Positions 32,480-39,380 of a stretch of DNA of 39,380 nt are shown here, one piece after another (within the stretch, counting starts at the first letter, position 1; each line of letters opens with the position of its first letter). Both the position numbers and the translations under genes were made by a program. The DNA is from an uncultured Oscillospiraceae bacterium (GTDB lineage Bacteria; Bacillota; Clostridia; Oscillospirales; Ruminococcaceae). The notes beneath the pieces are model-generated. The model was given only the letters and a program-made list of their open reading frames with translations. It did not search any database and was not told where the DNA came from. The stretch spans positions 1 through 39,380 of the forward strand of contig CASEAH010000059.1 of assembly GCA_949285935.1 (NCBI GenBank). Reading direction: 5' to 3'.

Positions 32480-32515
32480 GGTATTTTGCGGGCTTCTCCA
32501 GAAAGGCAAAATACC
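32480..32515 (+). other. Perfect 10-bp inverted repeat after fakA
   Basis: GGTATTTTGC (32480-32489) and GCAAAATACC (32506-32515) around a 16-base spacer. No T-run follows. It could be a 3' hairpin or an operator. Confidence 0.5.
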
Positions 32516-32642
32516 GGTTCCCCCGAAAATCCATTTTCAGCCGTCCGCTTCTGAGGGTGCAGGAACGGGAAATGCCGCATATCAGCAGCTTTCATGGCTG
32601 CATCCTGAAGATCCGTCTGAAACAGAATCCTCCGTCTTTTAC

Positions 32643-32679
32643 ATTGCCGGGACTCGCGGGAGCCCCGGCAATATTTTTT
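32643..32679 (+). terminator. Intrinsic terminator
   Basis: ATTGCCGGG (32643-32651) pairs with CCCGGCAAT (32664-32672), followed by ATTTTTT. It ends the yloU-fakA transcript just before the trmL promoter. Confidence 0.85.
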
Positions 32680-32680
32680 C

Positions 32681-32709
32681 TTGACAATGGGGGAGGTTTG
32701 CTTTAGACT
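32681..32709 (+). promoter_or_regulatory. Promoter of trmL-degV
   Basis: Perfect -35 TTGACA (32681-32686), 17-bp spacer, -10 TAGACT (32704-32709). A direct repeat GTTACAAA lies just downstream (from about 32731 and 32746). Confidence 0.7.
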
Positions 32710-32765
32710 GGGGAGTGCAAAGCAACAAATGTTACAAAAACCGGTGTTACAAAGGTCGTGTGTCT

Positions 32766-33278
32766 GTGAGCCAGCTGAATGTTGTTCTGGTGGAGCCCCG
32801 CATTCCCCAAAATACAGGGAATGTGGCCCGCACCTGTGCCGCCACCGGCGCCCGGCTCCATTTGGTGGAGCCTATGGGCTTTCAGGTGGACAGCGCCCGC
32901 CTGCGCCGGGCCGGTCTGGATTATTGGCAGTACCTGGATATTACCCATTATTCCTGTCTGGAGGACTTTCTGAGCCGCAATGCCGGGGCAGAAATGTATT
33001 TTTTTTCCACCAAGGGACGTCAGGTATACAGCCAGGTCTCCTATCCGGACGACGCTTTTCTCATCTTTGGCCGGGAGGATGCCGGTCTGCCGGAGGAATT
33101 GCTGCTCCAACACCCGGATCGGTGTCTCCGGCTCCCCATGCTCCAGGGGCTGCGCAGCCTCAACCTCTCCAACACGGTAGCCATCGGGGTGTATGAGGTT
33201 CTGCGCCAATGGGGCTACCCCAGCCTGCAAAATCAGGGCCAGCTCCATCACTATCAATGGGAGGAAATCCAGCCGTGA
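32766..33278 (+). CDS. trmL: tRNA (cytidine(34)-2'-O)-methyltransferase TrmL
   Basis: A 170-residue SPOUT methyltransferase that 2'-O-methylates the wobble base of tRNA-Leu isoacceptors using S-adenosylmethionine. Motifs: PRIPQNTGNVARTCAATG (about 11-28), LIFGREDAGLPEELL, and the trefoil-knot segment LPMLQGLRSLNLSNTVAIGV. The start is GTG 32766, with AAAGG ten bases upstream; the family N-terminus begins LNVVLVEP. The stop overlaps the GTG of the degV gene (33275-33278), coupling the two. Confidence 0.92.
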   Translation: MSQLNVVLVEPRIPQNTGNVARTCAATGARLHLVEPMGFQVDSARLRRAGLDYWQYLDITHYSCLEDFLSRNAGAEMYFFSTKGRQVYSQVSYPDDAFLIFGREDAGLPEELLLQHPDRCLRLPMLQGLRSLNLSNTVAIGVYEVLRQWGYPSLQNQGQLHHYQWEEIQP

Positions 33279-34150
33279 TCAAAATCATTACCGATTCTGC
33301 GTCCGACATCCCCAGAAATGAAGCGGAGGAACTGGGGATCCAGCTTCTGCCCATCCCCATCACTGTGGACGGCAAGACCTATTTGGAGGGAGTGGATTTT
33401 ACCAGCGAGGAATACTACCGTATCCTCACTTCCGCCAAAGCCATCCCCACCACCGCCCAGATCACCGCCGTCCAGTTTGCCGAGGCTTTTTCCAAAGCCC
33501 TGGAGGAGGGCGCAGATCATATCATCTGCGTCACCATTACCGCTACCGCGTCGGGAATTTATGACGCTGCCCGTATGGCCAAGCAAATGGTGCTGGAAGA
33601 GCAGCCCGCCCTGCGGGAGAACGTCACCATCGATATTGTGGACTCTGCCACCTACACCTATGTGTACGGCCAGGCAGTGGTAAAAGCCGCCAGAGCCGCC
33701 CGGGAAGGGAAAACCCGCAATGAGGTGCTGGAGGTCCTCCGGGACGCGCTGGAGGGCTACAAAGTGTATGTGGGACTTACCAATCTGGATTATGCAAAAA
33801 AAAGCGGCCGCATTACCACCGTCGCCGCCTTTGTGGGAGAAGTTATGGGCTTCCGGCCCATCCTGACCCTGAAAAAAGGCGTCCTGGAAACCTTTACCAA
33901 GGTGCGGGGGGACCACAAGCTGATTTCCGAGATGTGCCGCCTGGCTGCTGACCAGTGCGTCAAGGACGGAAGACCTTTTTACATCCTCCGGGCGGACAGC
34001 GCCGAAAACGCCAAGGCCCTGGAACGGGCGGTGGCCAAGGAGACCGGACTCAAATGCGCCGGCACATATCTCATTGGAGGCTCGGTATCCACCAATTCCG
34101 GCCCCACCATTTTTGGCGTGATTTTCCCTGTGGCACACCCCAAAGCCTGA
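33275..34150 (+). CDS. DegV-family fatty-acid-binding protein (FakB type)
   Basis: A 291-residue DegV protein starting IKIITDSASDIP after a GTG initiator that overlaps the trmL stop. It contains IPTTAQIT, the fatty-acid pocket segment VTITATASGIYDAARMA, LDYAKKSGRITTVAAFVGEVMGFRPIL and C-terminal GPTIFGVIFPV. FakB proteins hold a fatty acid while FakA phosphorylates its carboxyl group; the fakA gene just upstream makes that role likely, though genomes usually hold several DegV paralogues with different chain preferences. Confidence 0.9.
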   Translation: MIKIITDSASDIPRNEAEELGIQLLPIPITVDGKTYLEGVDFTSEEYYRILTSAKAIPTTAQITAVQFAEAFSKALEEGADHIICVTITATASGIYDAARMAKQMVLEEQPALRENVTIDIVDSATYTYVYGQAVVKAARAAREGKTRNEVLEVLRDALEGYKVYVGLTNLDYAKKSGRITTVAAFVGEVMGFRPILTLKKGVLETFTKVRGDHKLISEMCRLAADQCVKDGRPFYILRADSAENAKALERAVAKETGLKCAGTYLIGGSVSTNSGPTIFGVIFPVAHPKA

Positions 34151-34321
34151 TTTGCCTGGGATGCCCGGCCTTTTGAAGAGCGGCAGGAAGCGTGTGTAAA
34201 AATGGGACACGTTTTTAAACAATGCCGGTTCCCCCGTGTCTGCAAGCAGACTTGGGGATGCGGACGAACAGGATTCTGCTTTTGATGACTTGAGGCCTGC
34301 CGATTTTTAAATTCGTGACAG

Positions 34322-34375
34322 AGCAGCCAGTACATCCGGTTTTCAGAGCCGGACGTGCTGGCTGCTTTATGTTTT
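34322..34375 (+). terminator. Intrinsic terminator after degV
   Basis: AGCAGCCAG TAC A TCCGG (34322-34339), short loop, CCGGA C GTG CTGGCTGCT (34349-34366), then TTATGTTTT; 18-bp stem with one G-T pair and one mismatch. Confidence 0.75.
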
Positions 34376-34708
34376 GAAGGGAGCACAGCCTCGCTGTCAT
34401 ATGTTTGACCCCAAGAACGGTGTTGCGCTGGCAATGCTGTTCAGCGGCTCAAAGCTAAGCTGCCATGAAGAGGCAATCAGCCTTACAGGGCATTGCTGCA
34501 GGCCTGCTTTGCTATGCCCGTTTCAGGCATCCGGTTTTTCATTTTGGGACTTGACACCTATGAGCAGATTTGCGTCTTTGAAAGAACAAAGACCTCCGTC
34601 CAAAACCTTTGAGCCATCCTGCCCGATTCAAAAGAAGCCCCGAAACCTGAAATGCAATTTTGCGGGGGAGTAGACCAGCGTCATACACCGGGTACTTTTT
34701 GTAAAATT

Positions 34709-34740
34709 TAGTTGCGCACACAACTATTTATCGTTATAAT
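34709..34740 (+). promoter_or_regulatory. MATE-marR promoter with MarR-type palindromic operator over the -35 box
   Basis: The inverted repeat TAGTTG-CGCACA-CAACTA (34709-34726) overlaps the -35 TTGCGC (34712-34717); 17 bp further is a perfect -10 TATAAT (34735-34740). The palindrome size and sequence suit a MarR dimer, and a marR gene ends this transcription unit, so binding would block polymerase and autoregulate the operon. Confidence 0.75.
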
Positions 34741-34832
34741 AAAATAAGAACGGTTGAACAAAGTTTGCTGTTTTGCATTTATGCCCCGGAATGCAGCCCT
34801 GTTTTTCAATTTTGGAGGCCTTGGCTGTGGAG

Positions 34833-34983
34833 CCGTCGGGGAAAGGCCCGGCGGAAACCTGCCTTTGGAGGAGATCTGTTTTGGCGGACTCTTCCCCTGC
34901 TCCGGCCGGGCCACTCCACTGCGCTACAAGATTCCGCTAATTTTGCCGGGCCTTGAACCTGACATACCCCCAGGTTTTCTTTT
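34833..34983 (+). other. Structured leader with a possible attenuator upstream of the MATE gene
   Basis: Hairpin CCGTCGGG (34833-34840) / CCCGGCGG (34847-34854), and further on AACCTG (34956-34961) / CAGGTT (34971-34976) followed by TTCTTTT (34977-34983), which looks like a weak intrinsic terminator 84 bp before the start codon. No known riboswitch class was recognised. Confidence 0.4.
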
Positions 34984-35066
34984 ATGCAGAATACGGCCTT
35001 TGCTTGGGGAAAACTTTTGCCGGCAAACCTTTAAACCTTACAAAACCCGTAGAAAGGAAGTCTTAC

Positions 35067-36488
35067 ATGCAGATCCGTCAGGCGCTGACCCCTGAAGAAA
35101 AATTCAGACAAATGACCGAAACCCCGGTGCGGCCGCTTATTGCCCGTTTGGCCATCCCCACCATCATTTCCATGCTGGTGACCTCCATCTACAATATGGC
35201 GGACACCTTTTTTGTGGGGCAGATCAGCACCAGTGCCACCGGCGCCGTGGGGGTCATTTTTCCCCTCATGGCCATGATCCAGGCCATTGGATTCACCTTT
35301 GGCATGGGGGCGGGGAACAATGTCTCCCGCCTCCTGGGAAGCCGCAACGAGGAACGGGCTGTCCGGGTGGCCTCGGTAGGCTTTTTTTCGGCCATGGCCT
35401 GCGGCCTCTGCCTTTCCGTGGCGGGCCTGCTCTTTCTGGAGCCTTTTGTAAAGCTGTTGGGCGCTACCGAAACCATTCTCCCTTACGCCATGGATTACGC
35501 TTTTTATATCCTGCTGGCGGCGCCTTTTATGGCGGGTTCCTATGTGCTCAACAATGTCCTGCGGTTTCAGGGAAGCGCGTTTTACAGCATGCTGGGCATC
35601 GGGACCGGCGGCGTGGTAAATATTATTTTGGATCCCATCTTTATTTTTGTCTTCAAAATGGGGGTGGCAGGGGCTGCTCTGGCCACCATGCTCAGCCAGA
35701 TGCTCAGTTTTTCCATCCTCCTTTATCAGAATCGGGGCTGCAACGGCAATATCCGTATTTCTCCCCGCAGCTTTAAGCCCGATGCCACCATGTACCGGGA
35801 TATCCTTCGCACCGGCCTGCCCTCCCTGTACCGGCAGGGGCTGGCCAGCCTGGCTGTGATCTTCCTGAATGTGTCCGCAGGTATTTACGGGGATGCGGCC
35901 ATTGCCGCCATGTCCATTGTCAACCGGGTTACCATGTTTGCGCAATCGGTGCTGCTGGGCTTTGGGCAGGGCTTCCAGCCGGTATGCGGCTTCAATTACG
36001 GAGCCAAAAAATATGACCGGGTATTGGAAGCGTTCTGGTTCTGCGTCAAGGTGGCAGTAGGGGTCCTTCTTTTCTTCTCAGTGCTGGGCTTCCTTTTTGC
36101 CCCCCAGATCATTACCATTTTCCGCCGCAACGATCCGGACGTCATTGCCATCGGCGCTCTGGCCCTGCGGATCCAGGCCATTACCTTTACCTTCTCCGGT
36201 TGGGTCATCCTCTGCAATATGCTGCTGCAAAATATTGGAGCCACCTTTGGCGCTTCCATTCTGGCCATTGCCCGTCAGGGCCTGTACTTTATCCCCCTGG
36301 TTCTGATCCTGCCCCACTGCATCGGTCTGCTGGGGGTCCAGAGTGCCCAGCCTCTTTCAGATATCTGCGCTTTTGCCACTGCCATCCCGCTGGGATTTGC
36401 CACTCTGCGGAATATTGAAAAACTCCAGGCTGCCCGGGAAGAAGGCGCCGGAGACCGGGCGGAAGCTTCTGCCGTACAGGAGGGCTGA
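35067..36488 (+). CDS. MATE-family multidrug efflux transporter
   Basis: A 473-residue integral membrane protein with about 12 hydrophobic helices in two six-helix halves. It shows the family start PLIARLAIPTIISMLVTSIYN and ADTFFVGQISTSATGAVGV, then GTGGVVNIILDPIFIFVFKMG, and in the second half GFGQGFQPVCGFNYGAKKYDRV. It exports drugs or cationic metabolites using a sodium or proton gradient. ATG 35067 is set by AAAGGAAG; an upstream in-frame ATG at 34953 would extend it into the leader. Three bases separate its stop from the marR start. Confidence 0.94.
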   Translation: MQIRQALTPEEKFRQMTETPVRPLIARLAIPTIISMLVTSIYNMADTFFVGQISTSATGAVGVIFPLMAMIQAIGFTFGMGAGNNVSRLLGSRNEERAVRVASVGFFSAMACGLCLSVAGLLFLEPFVKLLGATETILPYAMDYAFYILLAAPFMAGSYVLNNVLRFQGSAFYSMLGIGTGGVVNIILDPIFIFVFKMGVAGAALATMLSQMLSFSILLYQNRGCNGNIRISPRSFKPDATMYRDILRTGLPSLYRQGLASLAVIFLNVSAGIYGDAAIAAMSIVNRVTMFAQSVLLGFGQGFQPVCGFNYGAKKYDRVLEAFWFCVKVAVGVLLFFSVLGFLFAPQIITIFRRNDPDVIAIGALALRIQAITFTFSGWVILCNMLLQNIGATFGASILAIARQGLYFIPLVLILPHCIGLLGVQSAQPLSDICAFATAIPLGFATLRNIEKLQAAREEGAGDRAEASAVQEG

Positions 36489-36491
36489 GCC

Positions 36492-36935
36492 ATGCGGCGG
36501 ATTTTTGCCAACGGTTATGTGTCTATCCTTTACCGATACAGCCAGCGGTACTTTGCCCAGAAACTTCGGGAAGACCAGCTGCCTCTGGAACTGGGACAGC
36601 TGCCCTGCATGCTGCGGGTCCTGCGGGAGCCGGGACTGACTCAGGAGACCATCAGCGCCCAGCTGGGGATGGATAAAGGGACTGTGGCCCGCAGTCTTTG
36701 TACTTTGGAAAAGAGCGGTCTGATTCTCCGGAGCGAGGATCCCGGAGACCGGCGGGTCAATCATATTTATCCCACCAGCCTGGCCACGGAGCTTTTTCCC
36801 GTCTTGCAGCGGTATGTAACAGATTACCAGGAGATGCTGTTCCGGGACTTCAGCCCTCAAGATCGGGAAAAGGCCATGGAACTTCTCTGCCGGATGCGGG
36901 AGAATGTGGCGCGGCAGCTGGAGGAAATTCCCTAA
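36492..36935 (+). CDS. MarR-family transcriptional regulator
   Basis: A 147-residue winged-helix regulator: dimerization helices at both ends, helix-turn-helix LTQETISAQLGMDKGTVARSLCTLEKSGLI (about 56-85, key residues Gln57, Lys67, Thr69, Arg72) and wing DPGDRRVNHIYPT. ATG 36492 has AGGAGGG eight bases upstream. It probably binds the palindrome at 34709-34726 and represses itself and the MATE exporter until a ligand exported by the pump is present; this is inferred from operon layout. Confidence 0.93.
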   Translation: MRRIFANGYVSILYRYSQRYFAQKLREDQLPLELGQLPCMLRVLREPGLTQETISAQLGMDKGTVARSLCTLEKSGLILRSEDPGDRRVNHIYPTSLATELFPVLQRYVTDYQEMLFRDFSPQDREKAMELLCRMRENVARQLEEIP

Positions 36936-37027
36936 AGGCTTCCGGTATCCTGTCCTTTGCCAAAGATATCTTTCCCATTGGGCAAGGTTCTCCCTTAAAA
37001 ATGTAAGAGCTGTAATAGGAAAACAAA

Positions 37028-37104
37028 ATCCTGCCCTGCACAGGGCAGGATAAAAACGGCACACACTGGGGAAACGGCAGTTTTCCGGGTGTGTGCCGTC
37101 TTTG
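37028..37104 (+). terminator. Double hairpin after marR
   Basis: A perfect 11-bp hairpin ATCCTGCCCTG/CAGGGCAGGAT (37028-37051), then ACGGCACACAC (37056-37066) / GTGTGTGCCGT (37089-37099) with an inner GGGAAAC/GTTTTCC pairing and CTTTGTT after it. The second is the likely terminator. Confidence 0.75.
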
Positions 37105-37962
37105 TTGGACAGGGAAACCAGACTTCCGGCAGCGGTATAGGAACGCCCTGTAAAAAGCCGCCGCAGCTTCCAGTATGCAGCAAACTGACAGCAACGGGCG
37201 ATCAACCATAGAAAAACGCCATACAGCGGCTATCCGTTTGGAGACTGCGAGGCAGGGAATGCAAATGAAACAACCTTCAGGCGTTTTAAAATGTTTGGTC
37301 ATGGGGAAAGCTGAAACGGGAAGCCACTGTTCGTATGAGCCGCTGGCGGGATGCAGCGGCACGGAAAAGACAGCGGCGGAGGGTACGCAGGAACGAAATC
37401 TTCAGGCAGGATACCGGAGTTTTGCAAACTGGGGTCGGAGATCCGGGGAGAGAGGCGGTTTACAGCGCGGTACTGTGGGGAACAGGCTTCCGGGAGAACA
37501 AAAATGCTGTGGAAACAGAGAATTGTGAAAAAAGCATGGACCCAAAAGGGTTGGACCGGTTGCCTGCAAAATGGCAAAAGACTTCACAGAGAGGCGAAAA
37601 AATACGGACGGGCCGGACAGGATGAAAGTTCGGAAAAGCCGGAATCATACCCCCGGTCTGGGGGATTCATGGGTGGAGAAAGGCAAAAAAGAAGGAAAAG
37701 GCGGAGGCAGGATGCAGACGGCAAAATAAAGCAAGGCAGCTGCAAGAGGGTGTTTGACAGGGTTCATGAGCCCGGTAATGGGCATAATAGATAGGACGGA
37801 AGGCGGAAACTCCTCTAGCTGATAAAAAATTAACAAAAACGCTTTCAAAGGGGCAAAACGCCCAATATTTCCTTGCAAAATTCGGCATGCTGTTTTACAA
37901 TAAAAAGGCAAGAAAGCCCCATCTGCTCAAAAGAAACAATCTGGAGAAAGGATGAAAGAAAT
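37105..37962. other. Gene-free gap before pgk
   Basis: About 860 bp with no recognisable gene; several short frames lack ribosome sites. It contains the 12-mer CAGGGAATGCAA near 37252 that also occurs near 23144. The right end holds the pgk promoter. A TTAACAAAAA string at about 37829 resembles half of a Rex site but has no partner half. Confidence 0.45.
37873..37901 (+). promoter_or_regulatory. Promoter of pgk
   Basis: -35 TTGCAA (37873-37878), 17-bp spacer, -10 TACAAT (37896-37901). The -10 equals that of gapA. Confidence 0.78.
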
Positions 37963-39177
37963 ATGAACACCCTGAACAAAGTGACCATTGAGGACCTGAA
38001 TGTACAAGGCAAGCGCGTGCTGGTCCGGTGCGACTTTAATGTTCCCATGAAGGAGGGCGTCATCACCAACGACAACCGGATCGTGGCGGCTCTTCCCACC
38101 CTCCGGTATCTTCTGGACCATGGCGCCCGCCTGATCCTCTGTTCCCACCTGGGCAAGCCCAAGAACGGCCCGGAGGCCAAATTCTCTCTGGCTCCCGTGG
38201 CGGTGCGGCTGAGCGAATTGCTGGGCCGTCCGGTAACCTTTGCCGATGACGACCAGGTGGTGGGCCCCAAGGCCCGGGCCGCGGTGGACGGCATGAAGGA
38301 CGGGGATGTGGTGCTGCTGCAGAATACCCGTTTCCGGGCTGAGGAAACCAAGAACCAGGAGGCTTTCAGCAAGGAGCTGGCTTCCCTGGCTGACGTTTAT
38401 GTGGATGATGCCTTTGGCTCCGCCCACCGGGCCCACTGCTCCACCGTGGGAGTGGCTCAGTATGTGGCGGAAACCGCCGTGGGCTATCTGATGCAGAAGG
38501 AGATCGCCTACCTGGGCAACGCTGTGGAAGAACCGGTGCGTCCCTTTGTGGCCATTTTGGGCGGCGCCAAGGTGGCGGATAAGCTGAGCGTCATTGAAAA
38601 TCTCCTCACCAAAGTGGATACTCTCATTATCGGCGGCGGTATGGCCTATACATTCCTCAAGGCCAAGGGCCTGGAAGTGGGCACCTCCCTGGTGGACAAT
38701 GAGAAGGTGGACTACTGTGCCCAGATGCTGAAAAAAGCCGAGGCCAAGGGCGTACAGCTGCTGCTGCCGGTGGATACCGTGGTGGCGGACGCTTTCCCCG
38801 ACCCCATTGACGGTCCCATTGACGTATCGGTAGTGGACGCCGGAAAAATTCCTGCCCATCAGATGGGTCTGGACATCGGCCCCAAGACCCGGGCGCTCTT
38901 TGCCGGTGCGGTCCAGACCGCTAAGACAGTCGTTTGGAACGGTCCCATGGGTGTGTTTGAAAATCCCGTCCTGGCGGAAGGGACCATTGCCGTGGCCAAG
39001 GCGCTGGCCGAGACCGACGCCACCACCATCATCGGCGGCGGCGACAGTGCTGCGGCTGTGATGCAGCTGGGCTTTGCGGATAAAATGACCCATATTTCCA
39101 CCGGCGGCGGCGCTTCCCTGGAGTATCTGGAAGGCAAGATCCTTCCCGGCGTGGCTGCCATTGCCGACAAAAAGTGA
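37963..39177 (+). CDS. pgk: Phosphoglycerate kinase
   Basis: A 404-residue glycolytic enzyme that makes ATP from 1,3-bisphosphoglycerate. Motifs: [16 protein letters not shown] and [12 protein letters not shown] (N-terminal substrate domain), [45 protein letters not shown], and the C-terminal nucleotide site [11 protein letters not shown] and [17 protein letters not shown] 37963 follows GGAGAAAGGA; the ATG at 37952 is out of frame and stops at once. It is not clustered with gapA, and no tpiA or gpmI follows. Confidence 0.97.
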   Translation: MNTLNKVTIEDLNVQGKRVLVRCDFNVPMKEGVITNDNRIVAALPTLRYLLDHGARLILCSHLGKPKNGPEAKFSLAPVAVRLSELLGRPVTFADDDQVVGPKARAAVDGMKDGDVVLLQNTRFRAEETKNQEAFSKELASLADVYVDDAFGSAHRAHCSTVGVAQYVAETAVGYLMQKEIAYLGNAVEEPVRPFVAILGGAKVADKLSVIENLLTKVDTLIIGGGMAYTFLKAKGLEVGTSLVDNEKVDYCAQMLKKAEAKGVQLLLPVDTVVADAFPDPIDGPIDVSVVDAGKIPAHQMGLDIGPKTRALFAGAVQTAKTVVWNGPMGVFENPVLAEGTIAVAKALAETDATTIIGGGDSAAAVMQLGFADKMTHISTGGGASLEYLEGKILPGVAAIADKK

Positions 39178-39201
39178 GGCTTTGCGCCTGTTTTGACAGT
39201 A

Positions 39202-39235
39202 CCCGGGTGGGGATGAAAAAATCCCCTAACCCGGG
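39202..39235 (+). other. Hairpin between pgk and the next gene
   Basis: CCCGGGTGGGGAT (39202-39214), loop GAAAAA, ATCCCC TA ACCCGGG (39221-39235): a 13-bp stem with a TA bulge and no T-run. A TTGACA at 39193-39198 just before it lacks a good -10. Confidence 0.55.
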
Positions 39236-39255
39236 ATGGAGAAAGGAAATTTGAC

Positions 39256-39380
39256 ATGTCTGTTGCGGCACCCCTTATTTTGGGCTTCCTGCTGATTTAC
39301 CTGGCAGTTCTGGTGGGCGTCTTTGTTCTCATGGGCTTTGGCCTGTGGAAAATGTCCAAAAACGCCGGCATCCCCCATGC
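39256..39380 (+). CDS. Small membrane protein, N-terminal part (3' end outside window)
   Basis: ATG 39256 follows GGAGAAAGGAAATT and opens a frame that runs to the window end (41 codons). The visible part is hydrophobic: a first segment LILGFLLIYLAVLVGVFVLM predicts one transmembrane helix, followed by GFGLWKMSKNAGIPHA. The helix and the glycine/tryptophan end resemble small signal-peptidase-like or DUF-type membrane proteins, but nothing specific can be assigned. Confidence 0.6.
   Translation, partial: MSVAAPLILGFLLIYLAVLVGVFVLMGFGLWKMSKNAGIPH

Larger units (their letters stand above)
34151..35066. other. Gap of about 0.9 kb before the MATE gene, including a long leader
   Basis: The first 170 bp lead to the degV terminator. 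From 34370 to about 34700 I see no gene; a short open frame at 34374-34673 lacks a ribosome site and any family match. From 34709 come the operator and promoter of the MATE gene and then a transcribed leader of about 320 bases with several hairpins. Confidence 0.6.

Noticed and set aside
37825-37842. AAATTAACAAAAA near the pgk promoter as a Rex site
   Set aside because: Only one half-site is recognisable; the partner half is missing.

Overview
The window looks like a chromosome segment of a GC-rich, anaerobic, spore-forming Clostridia, probably in the Oscillospiraceae (Flavonifractor/Intestinimonas-like). The evidence is strong AGGAGG-type ribosome sites, a spoVS gene, an HndABCD-type electron-bifurcating [FeFe] hydrogenase, YloU/YloV and ymdB-spoVS neighbourhoods, and absence of respiratory genes. 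The genus is inference only. No tRNA, rRNA, IS element, phage gene or CRISPR array was seen.

Region 1 (1-11193, plus strand) is the 3' part of an ethanolamine bacterial microcompartment (BMC) locus: eutB (partial), eutC, eutL, CoA-acylating aldehyde dehydrogenase eutE, two near-identical BMC-H shell genes, eutT, pduL, a eut-associated protein of unknown role, the eutN vertex protein, a pduS-like flavo/Fe-S reductase, a pduT-like shell protein, eutS/pduU and the eutP/pduV GTPase. EutBC splits ethanolamine into acetaldehyde and ammonia, EutE makes acetyl-CoA and PduL makes acetyl phosphate. EutT and the PduS-like protein service the B12 cofactor. The mix of Eut enzymes with Pdu-type electron-transfer and shell parts is notable. 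Four cargo proteins carry amphipathic encapsulation-type helices, and EutE has a (Ser-Pro-Cys)4 linker. The gaps are long and partly repetitive.

Region 2 (11194-17670) holds, on the minus strand, a Na/Pi cotransporter gene and a regulatory-looking operon: DRTGG protein, RsbW-like ATPase, HydS-like Fe-S protein, second DRTGG protein and, beyond a repeat-filled gap, a PHP phosphoesterase. It is divergent from Region 3 (17869-22938), which encodes HndA, a second ATPase-domain protein, HndB, HndC and HndD. Together they form an NAD(P)H/ferredoxin-linked [FeFe] hydrogenase with a companion set that may sense redox state or H2.

Region 4 (22939-39380) has housekeeping and membrane genes: a flavinylated lipoprotein, a histidine-kinase-like protein whose H-box lacks histidine, gapA, ymdB, spoVS, an oligopeptide-type binding lipoprotein, yloU, a FakA/YloV fatty-acid kinase, trmL, a DegV/FakB protein, a MATE exporter with its MarR regulator and a palindromic operator over the -35 box, pgk, and the start of a small membrane protein. 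Several strong sigma-A promoters and intrinsic terminators can be read directly. Gene-free gaps of 0.3 to 1 kb are common and several hold degenerate repeats.
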